Source: Oscillospiraceae bacterium (GTDB lineage: Bacteria; Bacillota; Clostridia; Oscillospirales; QAMX01). From it: a DNA stretch of 33,019 nt. This document shows positions 1 through 6,800 of the stretch, one piece after another. How positions within the stretch are numbered: position 1 is the first letter of the stretch; every line of letters starts with the position of its first letter. Location: contig SVLW01000003.1 of the NCBI GenBank assembly GCA_015067705.1, positions 67,928 through 100,946 on the forward strand. Reading direction: 5' to 3'. Below the pieces are notes generated by a model that did not search any database, had not been told where the DNA came from, and saw only the letters and a list, made by a program, of their open reading frames with translations. Made by a program: the position numbers and the translations under genes.

Positions 1-365
1 CTCCGGCAGCCATGGCGGCACACGCCGCGCTCACAGCTCTCCCGACGGCAGTTCTTGCCGCAGCAGCGCTCCGCCGCCTCACAGAGGGTCACTTCTCCGC
101 CCCGGATCTCCAGTCGCTTGCCCTCTGCAAGCACCTCCGCCAGCTTCCGCCGGGCGGAGCCGTACACCGCCTGCACCGTGGTGCGGGCCACGCCCATCTG
201 CACGGCGCAGTCCTCCTGGGTGCGCCCCAGAAGATCCATCAGGCGGATGGTCTCATATTCGTCCACGGTCATCTCCACCACGCCCCGGGCGGGCACCCCC
301 TCCGGGGAAAAGCCCCGGATCTCCGGCAGGGCACAGACACGTCTTTTTTTCTGGGGTCTCGGCAT
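1..365 (-). CDS. DUF134 (UPF0251) family DNA-binding protein, 3' end cut by window edge
   Basis: The 121 visible residues begin MPRPQKKRRV and contain the DUF134 core: a VDEYETIRLMD segment near residues 44-54 followed by a sigma-70 region-4-like helix-turn-helix (QEDCAVQMGVARTTVQ, about 59-74). The visible tail is very cysteine rich (CEAAERCCGKNC, then more Cys), which suggests metal binding. Family members are predicted DNA-binding proteins with no settled target, and some are fused to a NifX-like domain, so the missing C-terminus matters. The start is an ATG at 365 preceded by AAAGGAGG. The gene has its own promoter and lies downstream of the plsY terminator, so it is a separate transcription unit. 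The family call is firm; the function is unknown. Confidence 0.88.
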   Translation of the reverse strand, partial: MPRPQKKRRVCALPEIRGFSPEGVPARGVVEMTVDEYETIRLMDLLGRTQEDCAVQMGVARTTVQAVYGSARRKLAEVLAEGKRLEIRGGEVTLCEAAERCCGKNCRRESCERGVCRHGCR

Positions 366-396
366 GATGGCCGCCTCCTTTGGTCAATTCTATGGT

Positions 397-426
397 ATTA
401 TACCGCAAGAAACCGGCATATGTCAA
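397..426 (-). promoter_or_regulatory. Sigma-A promoter of the DUF134 gene, with palindrome over the -10
   Basis: Reading the minus strand, TTGACA (426-421) and TATAAT (402-397) are both perfect consensus boxes separated by 18 bp. The sequence GGTATTATACC (394-404) is an 11 bp palindrome that covers the -10 box, so a dimeric repressor could bind there. Confidence 0.85.
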
Positions 427-435
427 ATAAAGCCG

Positions 436-474
436 CAAAAAATCCCTCCCCCGGCGGATTCGCGGGAGAGGGAT
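436..474 (-). terminator. Intrinsic terminator of the plsY operon
   Basis: The arms 442-453 and 463-474 pair with one mismatch into a G+C-rich hairpin. On the minus strand it is followed by a run of about six T (442-437). It lies just after the plsY stop codon and before the DUF134 promoter. Confidence 0.85.
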
Positions 475-482
475 CTTCTTTT

Positions 483-1109
483 TTATTCTGCTTTGTCCTG
501 GCGCTTCACGCTCTTTCGGGGGGTGAATTTATTCTCCGTTCCTTTGAAGAGGCGCTTGATATTCTCTCTGTGGAGGATCACGATCCACACGGCGGCAAAG
601 AGACCGGTGAACAGCATGATATCATTCTCCGGATGGAAGATCGCCACCCATACCGGATAGGTAGACACGGCAAGACAGGAGCCCAGGGACACATACCGGG
701 TGGCAAACACCACCACCAGGAAGATGCCCAACAGGATCAATCCGATGCGCCAGTCCAGCACCAGCACCATCGCCTCCGCCGTCAGGATGCCCTTGCCGCC
801 CCGGAAATCATAAAAGAGCGGGAACACATGACCCAGGATCACGAAGAGGAAAGCATAGAGACTGCCGGTTTCGCCGCCCAGCAGGCCGCAGAGGATCACC
901 GCGATCACGCCCTTCAGCGCGTCGCCCAGCATCACCCACACCGTGGGGCCCAGGCCCAGCACACGATAGGCATTGGTGGTGCCGGCATTGCCGCTGCCGT
1001 AATTCCGCAGATCCGTACCGGTGAAAAGCTTCGTAATGATAATACCGAAATTCAGACTGCCCAGAAGATAAGAGAGGACAGCACAAAGAAGCATCATAGG
1101 AAATGACAT
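483..1109 (-). CDS. plsY: Glycerol-3-phosphate acyltransferase PlsY
   Basis: PlsY is a membrane enzyme that transfers an acyl group from acyl-phosphate to glycerol 3-phosphate, the first step of phospholipid synthesis in this system. The protein is 208 residues, the usual length, and hydrophobic throughout. The three family motifs are visible: SLN at 18-20, GSGNAGTTNAYR at 38-49, and GHVFPLFYDFRGGKG at 93-107. The start ATG is preceded by AAGGTG at a suitable distance. It sits 24 nt after der and is the last gene of a DUF512-der-plsY run, ending in an intrinsic terminator. A der-plsY arrangement is common in clostridia. No separate promoter was seen. Confidence 0.95.
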   Translation of the reverse strand: MSFPMMLLCAVLSYLLGSLNFGIIITKLFTGTDLRNYGSGNAGTTNAYRVLGLGPTVWVMLGDALKGVIAVILCGLLGGETGSLYAFLFVILGHVFPLFYDFRGGKGILTAEAMVLVLDWRIGLILLGIFLVVVFATRYVSLGSCLAVSTYPVWVAIFHPENDIMLFTGLFAAVWIVILHRENIKRLFKGTENKFTPRKSVKRQDKAE

Positions 1110-1133
1110 GAAACTGCACCTTCTTCCGGGAGA

Positions 1134-2462
1134 TTATTTCTCGTCGTCGTCCCGCTCGCGGATGGTCATGCGCACCGGCGTGCCGGTGAGGCCATAGACG
1201 CTGCGGATGCTGTTTTCGATATAGCGCTTATAGGAGAAGTGGAAGAGCTCCGCATCGTTGCAGAACAGCACGAAGTGGGGCGGACGAATGCCGGTCTGGG
1301 TGATATAATAGACCTTCAGGCGGCGGCCGCGATCCGTGGGCGGCTGGACCCGCATGACGGCATCCCGCAGCACATCGTTGAGAGCGCCGGTGGTGACGCG
1401 CAGAGAGCTCATCTCATAGGCGTTATTGATCATCTGGAAGAGATTGCCCACCCGCTGGCCGGTTTTCGCGGAGATAAAGACGATGGGGGCATAGTTCATA
1501 TAGGCCAGATCCTGACGGATGCGCTTCTCGAACTTATCCATGGTCTTATCGTCTTTTTCGATGAGGTCCCACTTATTGATGACGATGATACAGGCCTTGC
1601 CCTTCTGATGGGCCAGACCCGCGATCTTGGTGTCCTGCTCCGTGACGCCGTCCTGGGCGTCGATCATGATGAGGCACACGTCAGAGCGCTCGATGGCCAT
1701 GAGACTGCGGATAACGCTGTATTTTTCAATATCCTCGTCCACCTTTGCCTTGCGGCGCATACCGGCGGTGTCGATGATCACATACTTGCCGTATTCGTTT
1801 TCAAAGGAACTGTCGATGGCGTCCCGGGTGGTGCCGGCGATGTTGGAGACGATGACGCGCTCCTCGCCCAGAATGCAGTTCACAAGAGAGCTCTTGCCGG
1901 AGTTGGGCTTGCCGATGACGGCCACCTTAATGGCGTCGTCCTCCTCGTCCTCCTCCTCTTCCTCCGGGAAGTGCTCGAAGCAGGCGTCCAGCATATCGCC
2001 GGTGCCGTGGCCGTGGAGGGCGGAAAGGGCGATGGGGTCGCCGAGACCCATGCCGTAGAACTCATAGAAATCCGCAGGCGGCTCACCCACGGTGTCGATC
2101 TTATTGACGCAGAGGACAATGGGCTTGCCGCAGCGCTGGAGCATCACGGCCACATCGTCGTCCGCGGCGGTGACGCCGGACTTCACATCGGTAATAAAGA
2201 TAATGACGTCGGCGCTGTCGATGGCGAGATTCGCCTGACGGCGCATGAATTTCAGCATTTCGTCGCCGGTGTGGGGCTCGATACCGCCGGTATCCACCAC
2301 GATGAAGTCACGGCCGCGCCAATGGCATTCGCCATAAATACGGTCACGGGTGACGCCGGGCTGGTCATCCACGATGGAGACCTTATGTCCGGTCAGACGA
2401 TTAAAAAGAAGGGACTTGCCCACATTGGGTCGGCCAACAATGGCCACAATCGGTTTTGCCAT
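1134..2462 (-). CDS. der: Ribosome-assembly GTPase Der (EngA)
   Basis: Der is a GTPase with two G domains and a C-terminal KH-like domain that acts in late 50S subunit assembly. In this 442-residue protein the first G domain shows GRPNVGKS (10-17), DTGG (57-60) and NKID (120-123). The second shows GKPNSGKS (184-191), DTAG (231-234) and NKWD (296-299). An acidic linker (about 167-176) joins them. The KH-like domain follows and ends in an ERDDDEK tail. I start at MAKPIVAIVG because homologues begin there. The frame stays open 24 codons further upstream, but that stretch (MKRRRSPPMPW) is not family-like. The AAAGGAG upstream is about 26 nt from this ATG, so the ribosome binding site is not ideally placed. 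Confidence 0.95.
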   Translation of the reverse strand: MAKPIVAIVGRPNVGKSLLFNRLTGHKVSIVDDQPGVTRDRIYGECHWRGRDFIVVDTGGIEPHTGDEMLKFMRRQANLAIDSADVIIFITDVKSGVTAADDDVAVMLQRCGKPIVLCVNKIDTVGEPPADFYEFYGMGLGDPIALSALHGHGTGDMLDACFEHFPEEEEEDEEDDAIKVAVIGKPNSGKSSLVNCILGEERVIVSNIAGTTRDAIDSSFENEYGKYVIIDTAGMRRKAKVDEDIEKYSVIRSLMAIERSDVCLIMIDAQDGVTEQDTKIAGLAHQKGKACIIVINKWDLIEKDDKTMDKFEKRIRQDLAYMNYAPIVFISAKTGQRVGNLFQMINNAYEMSSLRVTTGALNDVLRDAVMRVQPPTDRGRRLKVYYITQTGIRPPHFVLFCNDAELFHFSYKRYIENSIRSVYGLTGTPVRMTIRERDDDEK

Positions 2463-2555
2463 AGTATTTGTCCGCGGGATACGGACGCTCCTTTCTCCCA
2501 TCCATGGCATCGGCGGGGATCGCCGCCGTTTCATGCCTCTGTGTGTGCCCTGAAG

Positions 2556-3854
2556 TTACTTGCCCAGCAGTGCGTCGCGGAAATCAAAGCCGTTCACGCG
2601 CACCGGAATCACCGGGACGCCCAGCGCCGCAGATAACTCCGTCACGGTCATATCGTCCAGGAAGAGCTCCTCGCCGTATTTCAGCATGGATTCCGTGATG
2701 AACACGCGCTCTCCCAGGGGCTTGTCCTTCAGGGCTCTTAGCAGATCCTGCCCGGTCAGAAGACCGGCCACGGTGATCTGAGAACCAAAGAAGCGGTTCT
2801 CCACCATGTAAACAGGATGTTCAGGTATAGTATCGCACTTTTCCAAAATGATATCAACCATTTTCCGCATATATTCTGCGGCGGCGACACCGGTGGCAAT
2901 GGAAAAGGGACGAATCTCGGCGTCCCGCGGCACCAGTGCCGCGGCCTGTCTCACCTCGTCCTCAAAGGACGCCATGAGACCCACGCCGTTTTCGATCTGG
3001 GGATAATCTTCGTAATACTCCGGGTCCGGGATCGGCAGACCCGCTTTCAGATAAAACTCATCCGCGCAGTAGATCACGCGGCTGCCGAAGCGCTCCAGGC
3101 ACTCCTCGCCATAGCGGTCCGCCACGGCAATGACCTCGCGCGCCTTTTCCGGCGTCACTGCCTGCAGGGGGCAAAGCCCCTCTCTGTGATCGGACAGGCC
3201 CACCGGCACGATGGACACGCTGGGCACCGCCGGGAACAGATCGACGAGATCCCGCAGGGATTTTTCCAGAAGCTCCCCGTCGTTAAAGCCGGGGCACAGA
3301 ACGATCTGGCAGTTCATGCGGATGGAGTGCGCCGCCAGCATCTGCATCAGCTCCAGGCACTTCCCCGCCTTGGGGTTTTTCAGCATCCGGACTCTCGCCT
3401 CCGGATCCGTCACCTGGACACTGACGTTCACGGGACTGATGCGCATCTCCAGGATGCGGGTAATATCATAGTCCGTCAGATTCGTCAGAGTGATGTAGTT
3501 GCCCATGAGGAAGGACATCCGCACGTCGTCATCCTTAAAATACAGGGTGTCCCGCATGCCCTTCGGCAGCTGGTCGATAAAACAAAAGACGCACTTGTTC
3601 TGACAGTGGCGGGCGCTGTCCATGAGATAGTCCTCAAACTGCAGACCCAGCTCGTCCCCCTCGGGCTTTTTCACCCGCACGGTGCGTTCCTTTCCCGCCC
3701 GCAGAATGCGGAGCTTTAACCGGGATTCATAGGTATAATATTTCAGGTCGATCACGTCCCGGATCTCATGTCCGTTGACCGCGAGAATCTCATCTCCCGC
3801 CAGAAGCTTTGCCCGCGCGGCGGCGCCGCCCGGCTCTACGCTCAGAATCTTCAT
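2556..3854 (-). CDS. DUF512 protein with PDZ and radical-SAM-like cysteine motif
   Basis: The 432-residue protein has an N-terminal PDZ-like domain (about 1-65, PGGAAARAKLLAGDEILAVNG). It then has a radical-SAM-type C84-x3-C88-x2-C91 cluster inside CQNKCVFCFIDQ, and a C-terminal DUF512 domain. Such proteins usually sit beside der in clostridia and cyanobacteria. They are predicted iron-sulfur oxidoreductases, but no reaction is established. The start is uncertain. ATG 3854 gives a good PDZ start but lies 13 nt after AAAGGAG. ATG 3866 is in the same frame but only 1 nt after it. A still longer frame to 3905 runs into the rpmF terminator, so it is not used. No clear promoter of its own was seen, so it may rely on read-through from rpmF. 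Confidence 0.88.
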   Translation of the reverse strand: MKILSVEPGGAAARAKLLAGDEILAVNGHEIRDVIDLKYYTYESRLKLRILRAGKERTVRVKKPEGDELGLQFEDYLMDSARHCQNKCVFCFIDQLPKGMRDTLYFKDDDVRMSFLMGNYITLTNLTDYDITRILEMRISPVNVSVQVTDPEARVRMLKNPKAGKCLELMQMLAAHSIRMNCQIVLCPGFNDGELLEKSLRDLVDLFPAVPSVSIVPVGLSDHREGLCPLQAVTPEKAREVIAVADRYGEECLERFGSRVIYCADEFYLKAGLPIPDPEYYEDYPQIENGVGLMASFEDEVRQAAALVPRDAEIRPFSIATGVAAAEYMRKMVDIILEKCDTIPEHPVYMVENRFFGSQITVAGLLTGQDLLRALKDKPLGERVFITESMLKYGEELFLDDMTVTELSAALGVPVIPVRVNGFDFRDALLGK

Positions 3855-3903
3855 ATCCGGCCCCATGCTCCTTTCCGCATCCTCCGGGGAATGCACTCCG
3901 AAC

Positions 3904-3933
3904 ACAAAAAACGGGAAGGCAGACAGCCTTCCC
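3904..3933 (-). terminator. Intrinsic terminator of yceD-rpmF
   Basis: GGGAAGGC (minus strand, 3933-3926) and GCCTTCCC (3920-3913) form a perfect 8 bp stem with a 5 nt loop. They are followed by GTTTTTTG. The hairpin lies 12 nt after the rpmF stop codon. Confidence 0.9.
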
Positions 3934-3944
3934 CTTCTTTGAAG

Positions 3945-4136
3945 TTATTTTGCAGACTCAGCAACCTTCACGACTTCGCGGCCACCGTAGTAACCACAAG
4001 CCTTGCACATTCTGTGAGACAGAACAGCCTGGCCGCAATTCGGGCACTTCACCATGCCCGGCAGTGCGAGCTTCCAATGAGCGCTGCGGCGCTTATCTCT
4101 CCGGGTCTTCGATACTCTTCTTTTAGGCTCAGCCAT
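3945..4136 (-). CDS. rpmF: 50S ribosomal protein L32
   Basis: L32 is a small protein of the large ribosomal subunit. The 63-residue sequence begins [20 protein letters not shown], the typical L32 start, and keeps two zinc-ribbon pairs (CPNC and CKAC). It is therefore the zinc-binding form. The ATG at 4136 has an excellent AAGGAGGTG ribosome binding site; a longer frame starting nine codons earlier would place that site inside the gene. It follows yceD by 71 nt, the conserved yceD-rpmF pair, and both are read from the promoter at 4740-4768. Confidence 0.97.
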   Translation of the reverse strand: MAEPKRRVSKTRRDKRRSAHWKLALPGMVKCPNCGQAVLSHRMCKACGYYGGREVVKVAESAK

Positions 4137-4207
4137 GTATGACACCTCCTTGGCAGATCTCAAAAGGGGTTATTCGCGGTATATATCCATTAAAATAGGA
4201 TCAAAAC

Positions 4208-4711
4208 TTATTTGCCTTTTTCGAGAAGCTCCGCCAGGGCGGCGAAACGCTCATCAACAGGCTTATTGCAGCCGCAGGGACCTTCGTTCAGGTCCGCGCC
4301 GCAGGTGGGACAAAGTCCCGGGCAGTCCTCGTCGCAGAGATAACTCATGTCTGCTTCGAGCACAATGGTCTCCGTTGCGATCTCGTCAAGATCCACCACG
4401 CCACTTTCCAGCAGGATGATCTCGTCGTTTTCGTCCTCGTTCTCCACTTCGTCCGCCATGGGACGCTCCACATGATAGGAAAGCGGGATCTCGAGCTCGC
4501 GCAGGCAGCGGGCACAGCGCGTACGGAGGGTAAACTCCACGTCCATATGCAGTTCATAGACATCCGCACGGTTCTGGGCGAATCCTGACACATGCACAGG
4601 CTCCGGAATCGGGCGCTCGCCATAAAGGTCAAGCTCCGAAAGCGCCAGCATATAGTCGAACGATACGGCTTCACCGACGGCTTTTCGAATCGGAAGAATA
4701 TCCAGCCGCAT
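4208..4711 (-). CDS. yceD: YceD/DUF177 family protein
   Basis: YceD-family proteins are encoded next to rpmF in most bacteria and are linked to 23S rRNA accumulation, although the mechanism is unclear. The 167-residue protein has the expected CARC pair at 66-69, an acidic middle (about 87-98), and the C-terminal motif CDEDCPGLCPTCGADL (126-141), a likely metal site. The start is ATG 4711, with GAGGTGG six or so bases upstream. An in-frame GTG at 4723 is a poorer choice because it overlaps the binding site. A near-perfect sigma-A promoter lies just upstream. Confidence 0.92.
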   Translation of the reverse strand: MRLDILPIRKAVGEAVSFDYMLALSELDLYGERPIPEPVHVSGFAQNRADVYELHMDVEFTLRTRCARCLRELEIPLSYHVERPMADEVENEDENDEIILLESGVVDLDEIATETIVLEADMSYLCDEDCPGLCPTCGADLNEGPCGCNKPVDERFAALAELLEKGK

Positions 4712-4739
4712 TTTCCACCTCACAAAGCGCTACCTTTGC

Positions 4740-4768
4740 ATTATAGCGCAGGGAAATTCGTTTGTCAA
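4740..4768 (-). promoter_or_regulatory. Sigma-A promoter of yceD-rpmF
   Basis: On the minus strand TTGACA (4768-4763) and TATAAT (4745-4740) are perfect consensus boxes with a 17 bp spacer. The predicted transcript start is about 20-25 nt before the yceD ATG. Confidence 0.92.
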
Positions 4769-4865
4769 TCATTATTTCTGCCCGAATATCGGTTTTTTTC
4801 CTGGCTTTTCTTGGGAGAGAACTGCCAAAAAACGATAGATTCCCCGGTCGGGTCTTTGATTGCGT

Positions 4866-4899
4866 GAAAAAACCGCGCACCGAAACGGATGCGCGGTTT
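4866..4899 (-). terminator. Intrinsic terminator of tRNA-Gln
   Basis: AACCGCGCA and TGCGCGGTT form a 9 bp stem around a ten-base loop (TCCGTTTCGG). On the minus strand the stem runs into TTTTTTCAC. It starts immediately after the CCA end of the tRNA. Confidence 0.88.
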
Positions 4900-4973
4900 T
4901 GGCTGCGTGACTAGGATTCGAACCCAGACAGACTGATCCAGAGTCAGTAGTGCTACCTTTACACAATCACGCA
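4900..4973 (-). tRNA. tRNA-Gln (anticodon CUG)
   Basis: The 74 nt cloverleaf folds cleanly. The acceptor stem is TGCGTGA/TCACGCA with the weak U-A first pair typical of tRNA-Gln. The D arm is GTGT with loop AAAGGTA, and the anticodon stem is ACTGA/TCAGT. The anticodon loop CTCTGGA gives anticodon CUG, which reads CAG. The T arm is CTGGG-TTCGAAT-CCTAG with one G-T pair. The discriminator is G and CCA is encoded. It stands alone, with its own promoter and terminator. Confidence 0.96.
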
Positions 4974-4992
4974 TCGTCAAGCGACAGGTGTT

Positions 4993-5021
4993 ATTATAGC
5001 GAAGACTTCCTCATTTGTCAA
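4993..5021 (-). promoter_or_regulatory. Sigma-A promoter of tRNA-Gln
   Basis: TTGACA (5021-5016) and TATAAT (4998-4993) on the minus strand are perfect consensus boxes with a 17 bp spacer, about 20 nt before the mature tRNA 5' end. Confidence 0.93.
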
Positions 5022-5040
5022 TAGATTTTTTCAAAAAATT

Positions 5041-5206
5041 TTCAGGTTTTTTCCGCCCCCGCCGCGCCCCCTTCCGCCCGGGGCGAAGGACCCGCGTCCC
5101 GCCCTTTGTCGGGGCGCCGCCCTTACATTATATATAATACCCGTTTTCCGCAAAGGAAAACCCCCGGCGAACGGAATTTTTGTGAGAAAAATCAAAGAAA
5201 TAACCC
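5041..5206. other. Non-coding gap between tRNA-Gln and the rpmB promoter
   Basis: No gene is seen here. The stretch begins very C-rich (about 5050-5105) and changes to AT-rich. It holds a possible plus-strand promoter, TTGTCG (5106-5111) with a 17 bp spacer to TATATA (5129-5134). It also holds a perfect 7 bp inverted repeat, GTTTTCC (5143-5149) and GGAAAAC (5155-5161), around GCAAA. The role of these is not known. Confidence 0.45.
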
Positions 5207-5235
5207 TTGCATTTTGCGGAAGGCTATGGTATGAT
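5207..5235 (+). promoter_or_regulatory. Sigma-A promoter of rpmB
   Basis: TTGCAT (5207-5212) and TATGAT (5230-5235) are separated by 17 bp. The first gene starts at 5388, so the transcript would carry a leader of about 145 nt with no coding frame that I could support. Confidence 0.78.
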
Positions 5236-5387
5236 AGTATGCGCTGTGGGTATGCCGGTCAGGCTGTTTTCTTCGGAAACGGTCACGGGACGGGCCTTCC
5301 CCGGCAGAAAATCAAGTTCTCAAAGAGGTGCCTCCGGCGCCGTTTTGGAGAATAGAAGTTTTAACCCTTTTAGTAGGAGGTGTCACT

Positions 5388-5576
5388 ATGGCAAAGTGCC
5401 AGTTCTGCGGCAAGGGCGTTACCTTTGGCATCACCGTGTCGCACTCGCACATCCGTACTAACCGCACCTTCAAGCCGAACGTGAAGAGAGTCAAGGCTCT
5501 TGTGGACGGTGCTCCCAAGCACGTTTACGTCTGCACCAGATGCCTGCGCTCCGGTAAGGTCCAGCGCGCGGTCTAA
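5388..5576 (+). CDS. rpmB: 50S ribosomal protein L28
   Basis: L28 is a protein of the large ribosomal subunit. The 62-residue sequence begins MAKCQFCGKGVTFG, a zinc-binding pair, and has the second pair CTRC near residues 50-53, so this is the zinc-containing form. The VSHSHIRTNRTFKPN core is typical. The ATG at 5388 follows TAGGAGG at 7 nt; the frame is open 20 codons upstream, but that part lies before the ribosome binding site. It lies just before rplS, where many relatives instead have trmD. Confidence 0.96.
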   Translation: MAKCQFCGKGVTFGITVSHSHIRTNRTFKPNVKRVKALVDGAPKHVYVCTRCLRSGKVQRAV

Positions 5577-5589
5577 GTACAACCAAAAC

Positions 5590-5700
5590 CGATTGTTCCG
5601 CCGGTCGGTATAAAAATGAGACGGAAGCTGAGAAGGATAGTCCTCTGCCGTAAGTCGCGTGACGCAGGTAAGAATGTCTGAAATGAAGGGAGGATAAAAC
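5590..5700 (+). promoter_or_regulatory. Possible rplS (L19) mRNA leader structure
   Basis: The 127 nt between rpmB and rplS contain no gene but can fold. TTCCG (5596-5600) can pair with CGGAA (5622-5626). CTG-C-CGT (5645-5651) pairs with ACGCAG (5662-5667), leaving one bulged C. Known Bacillota L19 leaders occupy this position and may bind L19 to control its own synthesis. I cannot confirm that this sequence belongs to that family. Confidence 0.38.
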
Positions 5701-5703
5701 ATC

Positions 5704-6042
5704 ATGGATCTGATTAAGGCTCTGACTCAGTCCCAGCTCAAGGAGATTCCGGAGATTCACATTGGTGATACCCTGCGTATCCACAATAAGATCAAGGAAG
5801 GTACTCGCGAGAGAATCCAGCTCTTTGAAGGCACCCTGATCGCCAGAAAGCATGGCGGCATCAGCGAGACCATCACCCTGCGCCGTATCGCTTCCGGTAT
5901 CGGCGTCGAGAAGACGTTCCCGCTCCATTCCCCGAACATTGCTAAGATCGAAGTGATTCGCCGCGGTAAGGTTCGTCGTGCGAAGCTCTACTATCTGCGT
6001 GGCAGAGTGGGTAAGGCAGCAAAGGTCAAACAGGATATCTAA
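5704..6042 (+). CDS. rplS: 50S ribosomal protein L19
   Basis: L19 lies at the interface of the 30S and 50S subunits. The 112-residue protein is full length and typical: [24 protein letters not shown] near 21-44, then the conserved [14 protein letters not shown] and a basic C-terminal half with [17 protein letters not shown]. The ATG at 5704 follows GGGAGG at about 9 nt. It begins the clostridial order rplS-lepB-rbgA-rnhB-yraN, with a terminator-like hairpin directly after it. Confidence 0.97.
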   Translation: MDLIKALTQSQLKEIPEIHIGDTLRIHNKIKEGTRERIQLFEGTLIARKHGGISETITLRRIASGIGVEKTFPLHSPNIAKIEVIRRGKVRRAKLYYLRGRVGKAAKVKQDI

Positions 6043-6065
6043 CTCAAACGAGTTTGAGCATTGGA

Positions 6066-6090
6066 GGGGGGCGGAAGCCTCCCTTTGTTG
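6066..6090 (+). terminator. Terminator or attenuator between rplS and lepB
   Basis: GGGGGGC (6066-6072) and GCCTCCC (6077-6083) pair over 7 bp with one G-T pair, closed by the stable tetraloop GGAA. TTTGTTG follows. The T tract is weak, so partial read-through into lepB is likely. This would lower downstream expression relative to the ribosomal genes. Confidence 0.68.
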
Positions 6091-6109
6091 CATTTGGAGG
6101 AAAAACAGA

Positions 6110-6787
6110 ATGAATCGGGACGAAAGAACGGGCGCCTCCCCCGAGGAACGCTCCCGGGATCTGCCGCTCTCCCCGGAGGAGACTGTCGGGGAAGCACCGG
6201 ACATGACCGCCCCGGCGGAGACCCCGCCGGAGGATCGTCTGCCGCCGAAGGAAAAAAAGCCCCTGGATCTCCGGCGCGAGCTTTTTGACTGGTCGGAGGC
6301 ACTGGTGACGGCGCTGATCCTGATCGTGGTGCTGTTTGCCTTTTTCGTGCGCTCCATCGGCGTATCCGGCGACAGCATGATCCACACGCTCCATAACGGC
6401 GACGGCCTCATCGTCAGCAATCTCTTCTATGAGCCGAAGGCCGGCGACATCGTGGTGATGACGAAAAAGACCTTTATGAAGGATTCCTTCGTGAAGCGCA
6501 TCATCGCCACCGAGGGCCAGACCGTGGACATGGACTTTGAAAAGGGCATCGTCTATATCGACGGCGAGCCCCAGTACGAGCCCTATCTCCGGGAGCAGAT
6601 GTGGAAGAGCGACGATTTCGAAGGCCCCATCACGGTGCCGGACGGGCACATCTTCGTGATGGGCGATAACCGCAACGGCTCTACCGACAGCCGCAGTGAT
6701 CTGTGCGGCACGGTGGACGAACGCTATATTGTTGGCCGGGTGCTTCTGCGCATCTGGCCCCTTGCCGATTTCGGCACACCGGACTAA
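6110..6787 (+). CDS. lepB: Signal peptidase I
   Basis: This membrane serine protease removes signal peptides from secreted proteins. The 225-residue protein has a proline- and acid-rich cytoplasmic N-terminus (1-50), one membrane segment (about 63-81), and then the catalytic domain. The nucleophile is Ser89 in SGDSM, the general base is Lys129 in SFVKRIIA, and GDNRNGSTDSR (185-195) is the family C-terminal box. The start ATG follows GGAGG at 8 nt. The cytoplasmic N-terminal extension is longer than in many signal peptidases. The gene is followed 13 nt later by rbgA. Confidence 0.94.
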   Translation: MNRDERTGASPEERSRDLPLSPEETVGEAPDMTAPAETPPEDRLPPKEKKPLDLRRELFDWSEALVTALILIVVLFAFFVRSIGVSGDSMIHTLHNGDGLIVSNLFYEPKAGDIVVMTKKTFMKDSFVKRIIATEGQTVDMDFEKGIVYIDGEPQYEPYLREQMWKSDDFEGPITVPDGHIFVMGDNRNGSTDSRSDLCGTVDERYIVGRVLLRIWPLADFGTPD

Positions 6788-6800
6788 AGAAAGGCATTTC

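Noticed and set aside
1239-2636. Plus-strand open frame opposite der
   Set aside because: The minus strand holds Der with all G motifs; the plus frame has a shadow-like His- and Gly-rich composition.
3855-3905. Upstream extension of the DUF512 gene to 3905
   Set aside because: It overlaps the T run of the rpmF terminator and has no PDZ similarity.
4781-4865. Possible small RNA between tRNA-Gln and yceD
   Set aside because: Only a 4 bp pairing (TGGC/GCCA) was found and no promoter-terminator pair frames it.
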